DNA of 64,000 nucleotides. Origin: Eubacterium sp. CAG:248 (GTDB lineage Bacteria; Bacillota; Clostridia; Lachnospirales; Lachnospiraceae). Where the stretch lies: contig FR886208.1 of assembly GCA_000436475.1 (NCBI GenBank), forward strand, positions 62,903 through 126,902, in the 5' to 3' direction. Under the pieces are notes generated by a model that did not search any database, was not told the origin of the DNA, and saw only the letters and a list, made by a program, of their open reading frames with translations. Each line of letters starts with the position of its first letter. Position 1 is the first letter of the stretch. The position numbers and the translations under genes are program-made. Shown here one piece after another: positions 1 to 9,574 of this stretch.

Positions 1-826
1 CAGACAATTTTATTTAATTGAAATAAATATATGCCAAATGCCAAATAAGAATATTTTGCTATTCTCTCATATTTATTTATCCTTGAAAATAAAATAACTA
101 AAACAATTCCACATATTAATATTGTAGGAGAATCATAATTAATAAACTTTTGAATATCTAAAAAAATATGCATTCCATATGTTAAACCAATACACGAAAA
201 AAATATAAGTATTAATGTTTTATTACTATAATTCATAAATATATGTGCACGCTGAGCCAATACACCCATACAATAAATAACTATTATCCAAATAGCTGAA
301 TATCCACCCATAGTTTTATATGAATTTGCAATAAAACCTTGACATGAAAATAAAAGAAACAAAACAATAAAACATTTTATTTGCATTGTTTCCTCTATCA
401 TAAATAACATTTTGTTTAAAAATGGTTTAACTATTTCTAATACAAAATATGCTGTAAAATACCAATAACTTTCACTTGTAACTGGAAATAGTAAATAAAT
501 CAGAGAATTCCCCCCCCCATTTTAAATCCAAATATCATAAGAACTATTGTTAATATAAAAGAATAAAACAAAACTTGAAACCACATATTTATTAACTTTG
601 TATAATCTATTTTAAAATTATCTTTTGCAGTATAACCACTAATAAATGCAAAACCATCAACTGCACAATAACAGATAATTTCTAAAAGCCAAAACACCAT
701 ATAATAAGATGTTCCATAAATAGACGCCGTTAATATACCACCCTGATTAAGACAATGCAATATACATATCATAAACATCATTACAAGTCTTAATATATCA
801 ATTCCATAATTTCTTTTACTTATCAT
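1..826 (-). pseudogene. Acyltransferase-3 family membrane protein, out of frame at a G9 tract (possibly phase-variable), cut by window edge
   Basis: Integral-membrane acyltransferase, probably transferring acetyl or another acyl group to a surface glycan; family assigned from the N-terminal YGIDILRLVMMFMICILHC pattern typical of acyltransferase-3 (OafA/WecH-like) proteins. The start at 826 has a GAGG site 5 bases upstream. The frame runs to a TGA at 500-502, just after nine consecutive Gs on the coding strand (510-518). Moving by one base there opens a frame with no stop from the tract to position 1, encoding further hydrophobic helices (for example YWYFTAYFVLEIVKPFL). As written the gene is OFF; a G10 allele would be ON for at least 275 residues. 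The alternatives are a sequencing error in the homopolymer or a fixed frameshift. It is the last visible gene of the polysaccharide operon. Confidence 0.75.
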
Positions 827-860
827 TTTTCCTCTTAATTATTCAGTATTAATCTATAAC

Positions 861-1787
861 TTATTTTTGTATTATTTGACAAGCCCAATCAATCATTTTA
901 TTCATTCCTTCTTCAAATGAATATGTAGGTTCCCACCCAAGAGCGTTCTTAATTTTATTATAGTCTCCATATATTCCAAATTGATCACCTGGTGTTCCAC
1001 CAGAATACTCAACTTCTATATCATAAGGTAAATGTGTACATATAGTATTTACTACTTTTTCTACAGTTGTTGGCACTTCTGTACATACATTAAATACCTC
1101 ATATCCATTATTCCTTTCAAGTGATTTAATAACTGCACTAACAACATCATCGATATAAACAAAATCCCTAAATCTATCCTTAGAACCTTTTACACATATA
1201 TGTTTATCTTTAATTGCCATAGCTAAAAATATACTTGCCATACCTTGACGTAAATTATCAAGATTTTGTCCAATACCATAAACATTAAAAAATCTTAACG
1301 CAGTACATGTAATACCTGTTTCCGAATAAATTCTCATATAATTTTCACTAGCCAATTTACCTACAGCATAAAAACTTTTTGGAATGGTATCAGTACTTTC
1401 ACTACATTTAGGTGGATTATGATCTCCATATGTAGACATTGAACTTGCATATATAAATTTATTACAACCTGTTTGTTTTGCATAGTTTAAAAGCAAAAGT
1501 GTTGATTGAGTATTTGTATGTAAATCATATATCGGATCATCAAATGAAATCTCACCTGAACTTTGTCCTGCTATATGAATAATAGCATCAAACTTTTCAT
1601 CATTAAGTTTTTTAATTATTTGCGGATCCGAAACATCCCCCTTAATAAATCTACATTTATTAGGAATTTTTTGTTCCTTTCCAGTAAATAAATTATCTAT
1701 TGTTGTACATGTATTTCCATTATCTATAAGATATTGTGCTATAGCACTACCTATAAATCCTGCTGCGCCAGTTACTAAATAATTCAT
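861..1787 (-). CDS. NAD-dependent epimerase/dehydratase (extended SDR family)
   Basis: Nucleotide-sugar epimerase, dehydratase or reductase acting in the cytoplasm to supply a sugar donor. The Rossmann dinucleotide-binding motif GAAGFIG is at residues 7-13, and the catalytic Tyr and Lys sit in FYAVGK at about residue 140, preceded by a serine-rich YASSMSTYG stretch. At 308 residues the length is normal for UDP-glucose 4-epimerase-like enzymes. The substrate cannot be read from sequence alone. A GGAG site lies before the ATG. It sits between the acyltransferase and the cytidylyltransferase with short gaps, in one operon, which points to synthesis of a glycan precursor. Confidence 0.88.
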   Translation of the reverse strand: MNYLVTGAAGFIGSAIAQYLIDNGNTCTTIDNLFTGKEQKIPNKCRFIKGDVSDPQIIKKLNDEKFDAIIHIAGQSSGEISFDDPIYDLHTNTQSTLLLLNYAKQTGCNKFIYASSMSTYGDHNPPKCSESTDTIPKSFYAVGKLASENYMRIYSETGITCTALRFFNVYGIGQNLDNLRQGMASIFLAMAIKDKHICVKGSKDRFRDFVYIDDVVSAVIKSLERNNGYEVFNVCTEVPTTVEKVVNTICTHLPYDIEVEYSGGTPGDQFGIYGDYNKIKNALGWEPTYSFEEGMNKMIDWACQIIQK

Positions 1788-1803
1788 AGTATCTCCTTAA
1801 TAA

Positions 1804-2520
1804 TTAATCTGTATAATTTTCTTTTATCCATTCTTTAGCAATAAACATATCTATTGTTTTATGAATATCTATTGACTCATCTATCTCATAATATGCTATA
1901 TTATTACCCATAAATCCCCATGGTTGTTGTCCTTCATAATTATTTTTAATCATCATTTTTGTATTAAGTACCCAGAAATTATGAGAAAGGAAATAGCATT
2001 TAGGCAAGTCTTGACGATTAGTAGAAATCTTTCCTAAAATATTTTTTTCGTACATTTGCAATCTTCCATTTTCATCAACTGTCTTTCCTCTTAATGGATG
2101 ATGGTCGTTATCTTCATAAACTGGAACTACAGCACTTATAGACATATCACTCTTCATTATCTCTATACATTTATCAATCCATTCGGACTTAATTGTTACA
2201 TTATTAGCAAGCAAAACAACTAATATATCTCCTATATCTTCTTTAAGAGATATATCTTCTATAGCATGTTTTATAACATCTACATGTTGCGCAGTAGACG
2301 AACCTAAATAGTCCGGTCTCACAATACTCTTATACCCTTCTTCTTTTGCTGCATTTAAAATTTTCTCATCATCACTACTACAATAATATGAATCAATATT
2401 ATAAGCTTTTTTAGCTGCATGTGCAGGATAATATAATACAGGATGTCCTAATATATCTAATACATTCTTATCATTCAATGTATTATTTCCTCTCCCTGTT
2501 AATAAAACTGTTGTTTTCAT
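1804..2520 (-). CDS. Acylneuraminate cytidylyltransferase-like protein (NeuA family)
   Basis: Probable CTP-dependent activation of a nonulosonic or related sugar acid to its CMP form. The N-terminal stretch LLTGRGNNTLNDKNVLDILGHPVLYY corresponds to the nucleotide-binding signature of the family, although the usual R-x-GS-x-x-x-x-x-KN pattern is modified. DYLGSSTAQHVDVIKHAIE and VVLLANNVTIKS correspond to the later conserved blocks. At 238 residues the length fits. No neuB or neuC homologue is in view, so the sugar is unknown and could be a non-sialic substrate. An AAAGGAG site precedes the ATG; the flippase gene lies 14 bases upstream in the operon. Confidence 0.75.
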   Translation of the reverse strand: MKTTVLLTGRGNNTLNDKNVLDILGHPVLYYPAHAAKKAYNIDSYYCSSDDEKILNAAKEEGYKSIVRPDYLGSSTAQHVDVIKHAIEDISLKEDIGDILVVLLANNVTIKSEWIDKCIEIMKSDMSISAVVPVYEDNDHHPLRGKTVDENGRLQMYEKNILGKISTNRQDLPKCYFLSHNFWVLNTKMMIKNNYEGQQPWGFMGNNIAYYEIDESIDIHKTIDMFIAKEWIKENYTD

Positions 2521-2533
2521 ATGAACTCCTTTC

Positions 2534-3910
2534 TTACCTATTAATCAATTGATTTTTAACTTGTTTAATTACTTTTAAATTTATAAATAACATTAATAAA
2601 ATTAATGATATTTCTATTACACGATTACCTATAGTAATTTCAACTAAAGCTTGTATAATAAGTAATCCCCATGTTAAATAATATTTATCTTCTATAATTA
2701 TGTCCTTTCCTACACCAATTCTTCTAACTATATAAATAATTGCAGAAGAAATAAACGTAGCTATCGTTGCGCCTTGTATCCCAATAAAATATATCAACAC
2801 AATATTAAAAAACGCATTAAATAAAGCTCCAATAATTGCTGACCACATCATCACATTTGTATTTTTTTTTGCTGATAAAATTGAACCTAGCAAACCCGCC
2901 GCACAATTTAAAACGGAACTAATTAATAAAAAGGGAACATATAACCATGCATTAAAAAAATCTTTGGCATACAATATTGTTGCCAAAGGTTTTGTAAGTA
3001 TGATAAGCCAAGCACATGCGGCACACATAAGCATATTAACAATCGAAAATGTTTTACCATAAAATGTTGCCGTATCACTTTCACCATATTCTTTTATTGC
3101 TGATATTTGCCACGCCTGCGTAAAAATTGATTGAATTGCATTCAATATTGATGGAATTTTATATGCTACAGATAGTAAACCATTTGCTGCTATTCCACAC
3201 ATAATTGTTACTGCATATTTATCTAAAGTATTATTTACCCACCATCCAAGTGCTGTAGCAATTAAAGGAATACAATAAATAAACATTTTCTTTTTTAATT
3301 GCTTATTTTCTTTATATGTAACAATATATTTCCAGAATTTTAAACGTATAAATAAATAACATGCTGGAATAGTTTGAGATAATATATTAGCCATGAAAAA
3401 TCCGACAAATCCAATTTTGCAAATTACTAAAAATAAAATATTTAATACAATCATAGAAAATGTTCCTATAACACCTGCTATTGCCATATCAAAAACCTTA
3501 TCTAGTCCTTTACTAAATTGTATTAATAATTGATTAAAGCTATATGAAACATAATAAAAGAACAAATATATTTCCATACCCTTAAACATACCAAATATAC
3601 GCATAAAAAATATAACAATTCCTGCTAATACTATACTTATTGCTATACTCTTTGTTCCTATAATTGCAATATCTTCTTTTGAATTACCTCTTTCCATAGA
3701 AAATCGAAGTACACTATCAACTATATTTAATGTCAAAATTGGAAATAAAAGCGAAACTGTAGATATCCCTAAATCGAAAATTCCATACTCCTCTGTTGTA
3801 AGTATACTGGTATATAATGGAACTAATAAAAAAACTAAAATTTTGGATGAAAAATTACTTAATGTTAATAAGCTCAAATTTTTAAATAAATATTTAACTC
3901 TCTGATTCAT
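2534..3910 (-). CDS. Wzx-type polysaccharide flippase (MATE/MOP superfamily)
   Basis: Membrane protein expected to flip lipid-linked repeat units from the inner to the outer face of the membrane. It is almost wholly hydrophobic with about 12 to 14 predicted spans. It opens with the family-typical pattern FKNLSLLTLSNFSSKILVFLLVPLYTSILTTEEYGIFDL. The start chosen is the ATG at 3910: AGGTG lies six bases before it, whereas the alternative GTG at 3919 lies inside that site. The beginning overlaps the end of the upstream gene, suggesting translational coupling. Its presence with a Wzy-like gene indicates a Wzx/Wzy-dependent polysaccharide. Confidence 0.88.
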   Translation of the reverse strand: MNQRVKYLFKNLSLLTLSNFSSKILVFLLVPLYTSILTTEEYGIFDLGISTVSLLFPILTLNIVDSVLRFSMERGNSKEDIAIIGTKSIAISIVLAGIVIFFMRIFGMFKGMEIYLFFYYVSYSFNQLLIQFSKGLDKVFDMAIAGVIGTFSMIVLNILFLVICKIGFVGFFMANILSQTIPACYLFIRLKFWKYIVTYKENKQLKKKMFIYCIPLIATALGWWVNNTLDKYAVTIMCGIAANGLLSVAYKIPSILNAIQSIFTQAWQISAIKEYGESDTATFYGKTFSIVNMLMCAACAWLIILTKPLATILYAKDFFNAWLYVPFLLISSVLNCAAGLLGSILSAKKNTNVMMWSAIIGALFNAFFNIVLIYFIGIQGATIATFISSAIIYIVRRIGVGKDIIIEDKYYLTWGLLIIQALVEITIGNRVIEISLILLMLFINLKVIKQVKNQLINR

Positions 3911-5009
3911 TGTAATCACCTAATTTCATTTCATCAAAATATAAAATTAATTGTTTTTCATTTTCTGGTATAAATAAATTTTCTTTATTTCTATAGGTAT
4001 CTCTTATTAATTCATACTGATTAATCATATTTTCATCAATCCTGCTGCAATTATTTACTGTATTCATGCTATCTTTAAATAATTTTATAAGAATTACTTT
4101 CTTACTTTCTAAATCGAACATCATTTTATCTGACAGCATTGTTCCACATCGTATACTAATTTGAACTAACTCCCTTGTACTATTTACGCAACGATTCCAT
4201 ACAATTAACTCCCAAGGCATATTGGAATTTTTAATAACAGGAATTAATCCTTCAAATCTATTTTCTTTAGTCCTTGGATGTAATTTTATAGCAAATTTTT
4301 TATGATTATACTTGTTCACCAATTTAGAATAAAATTCAAAGTCTTTATTACTTTTCATATATCCATCTATAAAATGAGATTCCTCCATAATTAATATATC
4401 TGTATCTGATAATATAGGGTCTTCTATATAATCAAATATATAATTAAGTTTTTTTAACAATACTTTATTCTCAATATCAATTGGAGGTAATTGTCTTATG
4501 TCTTTTGTAAATTCTTCTGGTATTTTCATAAATTCACAACATGATGTCCACCAAGCATATATATGAAAACAAGGTTTTTGTATTTTTAATAATTTATAAA
4601 TAAATTTTGTATCTTTTGTTGGTACATTAATGTCATATATTGAAGGACAATCCTCTACACAGTGATATTCAAACTGTTTTCTAGTTTTATTCATATTAAA
4701 TAAAACAGTTTGTATAACACCTTCAATATTGAAAGAAATAACTTTTTTATATCCCTCCTTCGGTACATATGAATTTTTTTTAAAATCAATGTATGCTGAA
4801 ATTATATAGGGTTTTTTATATTTACCAACATCTATGTAAATTACATTTCTGAAGATTTTTGTATCCTTAATACGTTTAATAATTTTCTCATCATTAAACA
4901 TTGCATGTCCTAAATACAAGTCTGAATAATCATTAAATTCTTTAAAACTCGTAACTAATTGACAGGCTCTTATTAATTGTACATATGACAAACATACATA
5001 AGCATTCAT
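3894..5009 (-). CDS. Putative glycosyltransferase, GT52/polysialyltransferase-like
   Basis: Possible sialyltransferase-like enzyme, 371 residues. The N-terminal pattern AYVCLSYVQLIRACQLV and the later FAIKLHPRTKEN block resemble bacterial sialyl- and polysialyltransferases, where an HP motif contacts the CMP-sugar. A conserved-looking GTMLSDKMMFDLESKKVILI stretch follows about 60 residues later. The assignment is by motif and context only. The NeuA-like activating enzyme two genes downstream supports a CMP-sugar donor. It is soluble, without obvious membrane spans. The 3' end overlaps the flippase start. The ATG at 5009 has AAAGGAAAG rather far upstream, so initiation may be weak. Confidence 0.55.
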   Translation of the reverse strand: MNAYVCLSYVQLIRACQLVTSFKEFNDYSDLYLGHAMFNDEKIIKRIKDTKIFRNVIYIDVGKYKKPYIISAYIDFKKNSYVPKEGYKKVISFNIEGVIQTVLFNMNKTRKQFEYHCVEDCPSIYDINVPTKDTKFIYKLLKIQKPCFHIYAWWTSCCEFMKIPEEFTKDIRQLPPIDIENKVLLKKLNYIFDYIEDPILSDTDILIMEESHFIDGYMKSNKDFEFYSKLVNKYNHKKFAIKLHPRTKENRFEGLIPVIKNSNMPWELIVWNRCVNSTRELVQISIRCGTMLSDKMMFDLESKKVILIKLFKDSMNTVNNCSRIDENMINQYELIRDTYRNKENLFIPENEKQLILYFDEMKLGDYNESES

Positions 5010-5056
5010 AGTAATTTAATCACTTTCCTTTCTAAAATAATTTTTAAAAATCTTAT

Positions 5057-6301
5057 CTACTCATTTTTATTCGTCAAAGACTTTGCTATTAATGGCATCA
5101 TACAATAACAAACATTACATAGAAAATAACTAAATATATTATCTGTAGCATACAAAATAAACACATATAACGTGCATAATAAATATATTTCTGAAGACCA
5201 ATATCCTTGATTTTTAAATAACTTTCTAGTTTTAATAATAAATATATAGATTATCCATGCAAAAAATAAAATGAAACCTAATTCTACATATTTCTTAAAT
5301 AAATCACTATGCATACCATTTAATACAATAAAACCATTATTCAACAATCCATTAATACCATGAAGCAAATATGTTTCTTTATCCACAAAACTTAATCCCA
5401 AACCTGCAAATAAAATATTAAATTTAGTTCTTTTAGCCCAATAGCTCCAAGTATCTAATCTATAATTGAAATTAACATTATAAGTTGAGGCTATATCCTG
5501 TAATTTTCCAGAATATATAAGTTCAAGAAATATTATTGAAAATAATACAGCACACAATCCTGGTAATATATATCTTCTTTTTTTATTTGAAGAATATTTT
5601 TCGAACAAAATGTAAAATAATACAACACATAATATTGCTAATATCTGAATTCTTTTATATCCCATCCATATAAATAAAGTTGTAATAAAAATTTTTAAGT
5701 TTAAATTACTTATATGTTGTTTTTTACCCAACACAAGAAAATACATTAAATAAAAACCTAATGCGAATGTTAAATCATGAACTTCAAGATATCTGTTAAC
5801 TAATGACTGATCCGCCAAAGAAATCATATTTAAAACTACATTTATCAAACCACAATGTATGATAGCTCTAAAAACACTCAAAAATGTATATGACAAAATC
5901 ATTGATAACCAAACTAAACTAAAAACTTTGTCTTTAAAAACTATATAAGCTCTATAAATATAAAAATAAGATATTATAAGAAATGTACTTGATGAAACTA
6001 ATCTTGTAAAAAACGATAATGAAGCACCATGACTTTGGGGTGGAGAAATAATCCATAAAAACATAGTATAAATAATCATTACTACAATAGGAACTAATGC
6101 TAACTTTAGATGAAACTTTGCATCTTTCTTTTCACAAGTATCATTATTATATGTATATGACAACAATATCCATATAACTGCAGCTGCATTTGTAAAATAA
6201 GAATTTACTGAATAAGGATAAAATTTTGTTAATCCACCTATTATTGTAGCTATTACAAAAACTGATTCTTTTATATTTATTCTTATTCCTTTACCTTGCA
6301 T
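5057..6301 (-). CDS. O-antigen/exopolysaccharide polymerase-like membrane protein (Wzy-like)
   Basis: Polytopic membrane protein of about 414 residues with at least ten hydrophobic helices and a large extracytoplasmic loop in the second half (around NILFAGLGLSFVDKETYLLHGINGLL...NGMHSDLFKKYVELG). That loop pattern, with a conserved H-S-D before another helix, is typical of O-antigen ligase/polymerase families. Wzy proteins diverge strongly, so the call rests on topology plus context with a flippase and glycosyltransferases. The start is placed at the ATG 6301, which has GAGG eight to nine bases upstream; a TTG 15 bases earlier is less likely. It overlaps the preceding glycosyltransferase by 11 bases. 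Confidence 0.75.
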   Translation of the reverse strand: MQGKGIRINIKESVFVIATIIGGLTKFYPYSVNSYFTNAAAVIWILLSYTYNNDTCEKKDAKFHLKLALVPIVVMIIYTMFLWIISPPQSHGASLSFFTRLVSSSTFLIISYFYIYRAYIVFKDKVFSLVWLSMILSYTFLSVFRAIIHCGLINVVLNMISLADQSLVNRYLEVHDLTFALGFYLMYFLVLGKKQHISNLNLKIFITTLFIWMGYKRIQILAILCVVLFYILFEKYSSNKKRRYILPGLCAVLFSIIFLELIYSGKLQDIASTYNVNFNYRLDTWSYWAKRTKFNILFAGLGLSFVDKETYLLHGINGLLNNGFIVLNGMHSDLFKKYVELGFILFFAWIIYIFIIKTRKLFKNQGYWSSEIYLLCTLYVFILYATDNIFSYFLCNVCYCMMPLIAKSLTNKNE

Positions 6302-7499
6302 TGTTTTTTTCCTCAAATTTATTTATCATAATTTTGAAATTTTCATAATAATTTTGTAAATTATACTTTTGAGCATTTATTTTTGCACATTGTTTCATAT
6401 ATGCCATTTTGTTAGAATCATATAAGAGTTCTTGTATACCATCTCTTAATTGTTCTATAAAGTTTTCTTTATAATCAATAAGCATCACACTTTTTCCATC
6501 TGTATACTCTGGTATACCACCTATATTGGTTGCTATTAATGGTAAGCCAGCTGCTTGCATCTCTATTCCAACAAGTCCTGCTGCTTCTGATTTGATACTT
6601 GGCATTACAGCTAAATCACAAATATTATAATATTTATACAAATCATCTTGTTTAACAAATCCAGCCATTCTAATCTTCTTTTTTGAATTAGTAACTAAAT
6701 TATTAACTTCTCTTTCATATTCCGTCATACTTGCAATTCCAAATGTTGCACTACCTATTATTAAAAGTAACACTTTACTTTCTTTTAATTTTTCAAAAGC
6801 TAAAACAAGTTCTTTTATTCCTTTTCCTTCAATAATTCTTCCTGTGTATACAATAACTTTATAATCTGATGGAATTCTTAATTTATCACGTAACTGTTTT
6901 TTTTGTTCTTCACTACATTTTTTACTAAATAACTCATAATCTATACAATTATGTAAAACATAAACTGATTCTTTTGTTCTTCCAGTTTTTTCACACCATA
7001 TCTTTCCTATATAATCACTAACGGGTACAAGCGTACCAAAACTATTATCTACTTTTTTATCTGGATTTCCATCCCAATGAATATGACTAAATATTTTTTC
7101 TTTTGGAAATACTTTTGCAACTAAAACAAGCATTTCACTCATTCCATCCTCAAAAATGATATAATCTATTTTCTCTCTATTATTTTTTAAGAATTTAATT
7201 ATTTGTTTAAATCGAAAAGACATAGGCAAATATGCATGAAAAATTTTTTTAAATAATCTAAATAAGAAATAAAAAATTTTATCAATATATTTTTTCTTTT
7301 TAAAATAAATATATTTAGTATATTTATATTTTTTTGCCACTTCCTCTGCTTCTTTTGAATACGTTGAAAGAACTATAAATTTAAATTTTTTTTCTTTCTC
7401 ATTTTCCTCTATTAAATGCTGTACAAGAGTTTCTATTGCTCCACCTTGTATTGCAGGAATTGAATAATTATATGGCGCTATAAAACATATTGTTTTCAC
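6291..7499 (-). CDS. Glycosyltransferase family 4 (GT-B fold)
   Basis: Retaining GT-B glycosyltransferase adding a sugar to the growing repeat unit at the cytoplasmic membrane face. The C-terminal glycosyltransferase domain is clear: VIVYTGRIIEGKGIKELVLAFEKL, then SIKSEAAGLVGIEMQAAGLPLIATNIGGIPEYT, with the E-x7-E type pair (E in SEAAGLVGIE). The N-terminal domain begins FIAPYNYSIPAIQGGAIETLVQHL. 402 residues is normal. It starts with GTG at 7499, preceded by AGGAG nine bases away. The donor and acceptor are unknown. It lies five bases from the stop of the next GT2 gene, within the operon. Confidence 0.9.
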   Translation of the reverse strand: MKTICFIAPYNYSIPAIQGGAIETLVQHLIEENEKEKKFKFIVLSTYSKEAEEVAKKYKYTKYIYFKKKKYIDKIFYFLFRLFKKIFHAYLPMSFRFKQIIKFLKNNREKIDYIIFEDGMSEMLVLVAKVFPKEKIFSHIHWDGNPDKKVDNSFGTLVPVSDYIGKIWCEKTGRTKESVYVLHNCIDYELFSKKCSEEQKKQLRDKLRIPSDYKVIVYTGRIIEGKGIKELVLAFEKLKESKVLLLIIGSATFGIASMTEYEREVNNLVTNSKKKIRMAGFVKQDDLYKYYNICDLAVMPSIKSEAAGLVGIEMQAAGLPLIATNIGGIPEYTDGKSVMLIDYKENFIEQLRDGIQELLYDSNKMAYMKQCAKINAQKYNLQNYYENFKIMINKFEEKNNAR

Positions 7500-7504
7500 A
7501 ATAT

Positions 7505-8524
7505 TTATCTCCTTGCTTTATATTTACAATAATATATTAAATACAATAAATTGCTCTGTTTTGTAAGAACAAAAAAACGTATAATACTTAAACTCACATT
7601 GTCTGTTTTTTTATACTTTTTTAAAGTTAAATTAACCAATTTAGAATTACATATTTTACTAATTTCTTGAATTTTTTCTTTTTTATCAAAATTAACATTG
7701 AAATATATATGCTTTATTGATATCAAAATATTTTGTACAAATGTATTATATATTCTAAATACTGCTTCTTCTGAAAGTTGCTCTCTTCTTACAATTTTCA
7801 TTAATCTATTAAATAAGTTAACTGCCTTAATAGGTCTATCTGCCTTAAAACTATTAGTTAATGACGCTCCATTATAGCAATAGTAATAAATATACTCATC
7901 ATAAAAACCCACTCTAGGATTTTTTGAACATAATTCCCCTGAAAATACATAATCTTCACTTAACACAATTCTTTCTGATTCAAATTTTAAAGAATTGTTT
8001 TCTAAAAATTCTTTTTTATATATAGCTTTCCATGCAGCACCAATTTCAAATGTGTCTTTTTTCAATGGCTCAGCTATACAATATATTATTAAATCCTTTG
8101 CACTAATCTTTTCTTTAGGAAACATATCTTCTATTTGTATAATACGTTCATTATCTACACATTTTTTATAAAAACACACATCGTAATTATTTTTAACTAT
8201 ATAACTACATAAATCACCTAATGAATTTTGTTTAATATAATCATCTGAATCTACAAATATAATATATTTTCCTATAGCCTTTTCCATTCCATAATTTCTA
8301 GTTAATCCTAACCCCTCATTTTTCTTATGAAAAACCCTTATATTTTGATATTTATCTGAATACATATCACATAATTTTGCAGAATTGTCTTTTGAACCAT
8401 CATCTACTAAAAGTATTTCATAATTATTAATGTCTTGTGTAACTAATGTCTTTATACAACGTTCCAAATATTTCTCAACATTATAAACTGGTACAATAAT
8501 AGAAATTAAAATATCCGAATCCAT
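7505..8524 (-). CDS. Glycosyltransferase family 2 (GT-A fold)
   Basis: Inverting GT-A glycosyltransferase. The catalytic N-terminal domain opens ISIIVPVYNVEKYLERCIKTL; the nucleotide-binding LLVDDGSKD is at about residue 40, and the metal-binding FVDSDDYI (DxD) at about residue 92. The C-terminal half carries a tyrosine-rich region YDEYIYYYCYNGASLTNS typical of the family's acceptor domain. 339 residues. It is closely related in architecture to the next gene, suggesting duplication and divergence. It is part of the contiguous glycan operon; the sugar specificity cannot be inferred. Confidence 0.92.
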   Translation of the reverse strand: MDSDILISIIVPVYNVEKYLERCIKTLVTQDINNYEILLVDDGSKDNSAKLCDMYSDKYQNIRVFHKKNEGLGLTRNYGMEKAIGKYIIFVDSDDYIKQNSLGDLCSYIVKNNYDVCFYKKCVDNERIIQIEDMFPKEKISAKDLIIYCIAEPLKKDTFEIGAAWKAIYKKEFLENNSLKFESERIVLSEDYVFSGELCSKNPRVGFYDEYIYYYCYNGASLTNSFKADRPIKAVNLFNRLMKIVRREQLSEEAVFRIYNTFVQNILISIKHIYFNVNFDKKEKIQEISKICNSKLVNLTLKKYKKTDNVSLSIIRFFVLTKQSNLLYLIYYCKYKARR

Positions 8525-8527
8525 ACT

Positions 8528-9556
8528 CTATTTTCCTTTCCTTCTTATCTTTTGCATTATACTTGCCCCAAACAATGCAATATGATACATTTTTAATTTT
8601 AATAAAACCACAAAAATCAAAGCACTTTTGGGCAAACCTTTAGTTGTTATATATTTCATTGTATTATTGTCTTTAATTTGCTGTCTTATATGAACAGCTG
8701 CATTATGTATTGTTCGTCCACATTTAACTTCATGAAAAACTGCCATTATAAGCCAATATGCTTTAAAAGCCTCAAATTGAAGATCTAATACTGAATTTTT
8801 ACCTTTTAGTCTACTTCCCATATAATCAAATAAATATTTATTATTTTTAAACCTATTAGGGTCATATGATTGATTCATAGCACTAGGATTTAATTGGTTA
8901 TAATAATAAAAAATCTTATTATAAATATATATACTATTCGAATTCCAAACACACTCATACACAAATGCGTTATCTTCTCCCATACGGATTCTGTCATCTC
9001 TACAATAATGTTCTAAAAGTAATTTTCGACTATATATTTTGTTACACGCTGCTGGAAAAATTAAACCTTTACAAAACGATTTTCGATTATCATACATCAT
9101 ATATGGATATACCTTTTCTTCCATAGCTTTCTTATCATATAAACCATCTGGAAGATCACAAAATATTTCTTCATCATGGTCAGCAAAATTCTTTACAATT
9201 CCAAAAATAATAATATCTGGATTATTTTTTATCAAAATCTCCTTATAAATGGATTCTAGCAATTTTTCATCAACAGTATCATCTCCATCAACGTAACAAA
9301 TATATTTACCCTTTGCGTTTTTAATTCCTATATTTCTTGCACTCACTAACCCTCCATTTTTTTTATGTATAACTCTAATTCGGCTATCTTTAAGAGCAAA
9401 ATCATCACACATTTGAGGACAATTATCAGGTGAACCATCATCTACTAATAATAATTCAAAATCTTTATATGTTTGATTTAAAATACTATTAACACAATCA
9501 GGTAAATATTTTTCCACTTTGTAAATTGGAACTATAACAGAAAATAACAACTCCAT
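8528..9556 (-). CDS. Glycosyltransferase family 2 (GT-A fold)
   Basis: Second GT2 enzyme of the locus. It contains FSVIVPIYKVEKYLPDCVNSILNQ, LLVDDGSPDNC and CYVDGDDTVD (DxD metal site), followed by an IRMGEDNAFVYECVWNSNSIYIYNKIFYYY segment that resembles the previous protein. The ATG at 9556 is preferred because GGAG lies six bases upstream; an earlier ATG at 9568 has no site. About 342 residues. It is expected to add one residue of the repeat unit on the cytoplasmic side. It follows the radical SAM gene by 19 bases. Confidence 0.92.
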   Translation of the reverse strand: MELLFSVIVPIYKVEKYLPDCVNSILNQTYKDFELLLVDDGSPDNCPQMCDDFALKDSRIRVIHKKNGGLVSARNIGIKNAKGKYICYVDGDDTVDEKLLESIYKEILIKNNPDIIIFGIVKNFADHDEEIFCDLPDGLYDKKAMEEKVYPYMMYDNRKSFCKGLIFPAACNKIYSRKLLLEHYCRDDRIRMGEDNAFVYECVWNSNSIYIYNKIFYYYNQLNPSAMNQSYDPNRFKNNKYLFDYMGSRLKGKNSVLDLQFEAFKAYWLIMAVFHEVKCGRTIHNAAVHIRQQIKDNNTMKYITTKGLPKSALIFVVLLKLKMYHIALFGASIMQKIRRKGK

Positions 9557-9574
9557 AACTATCTCCATTTAATT

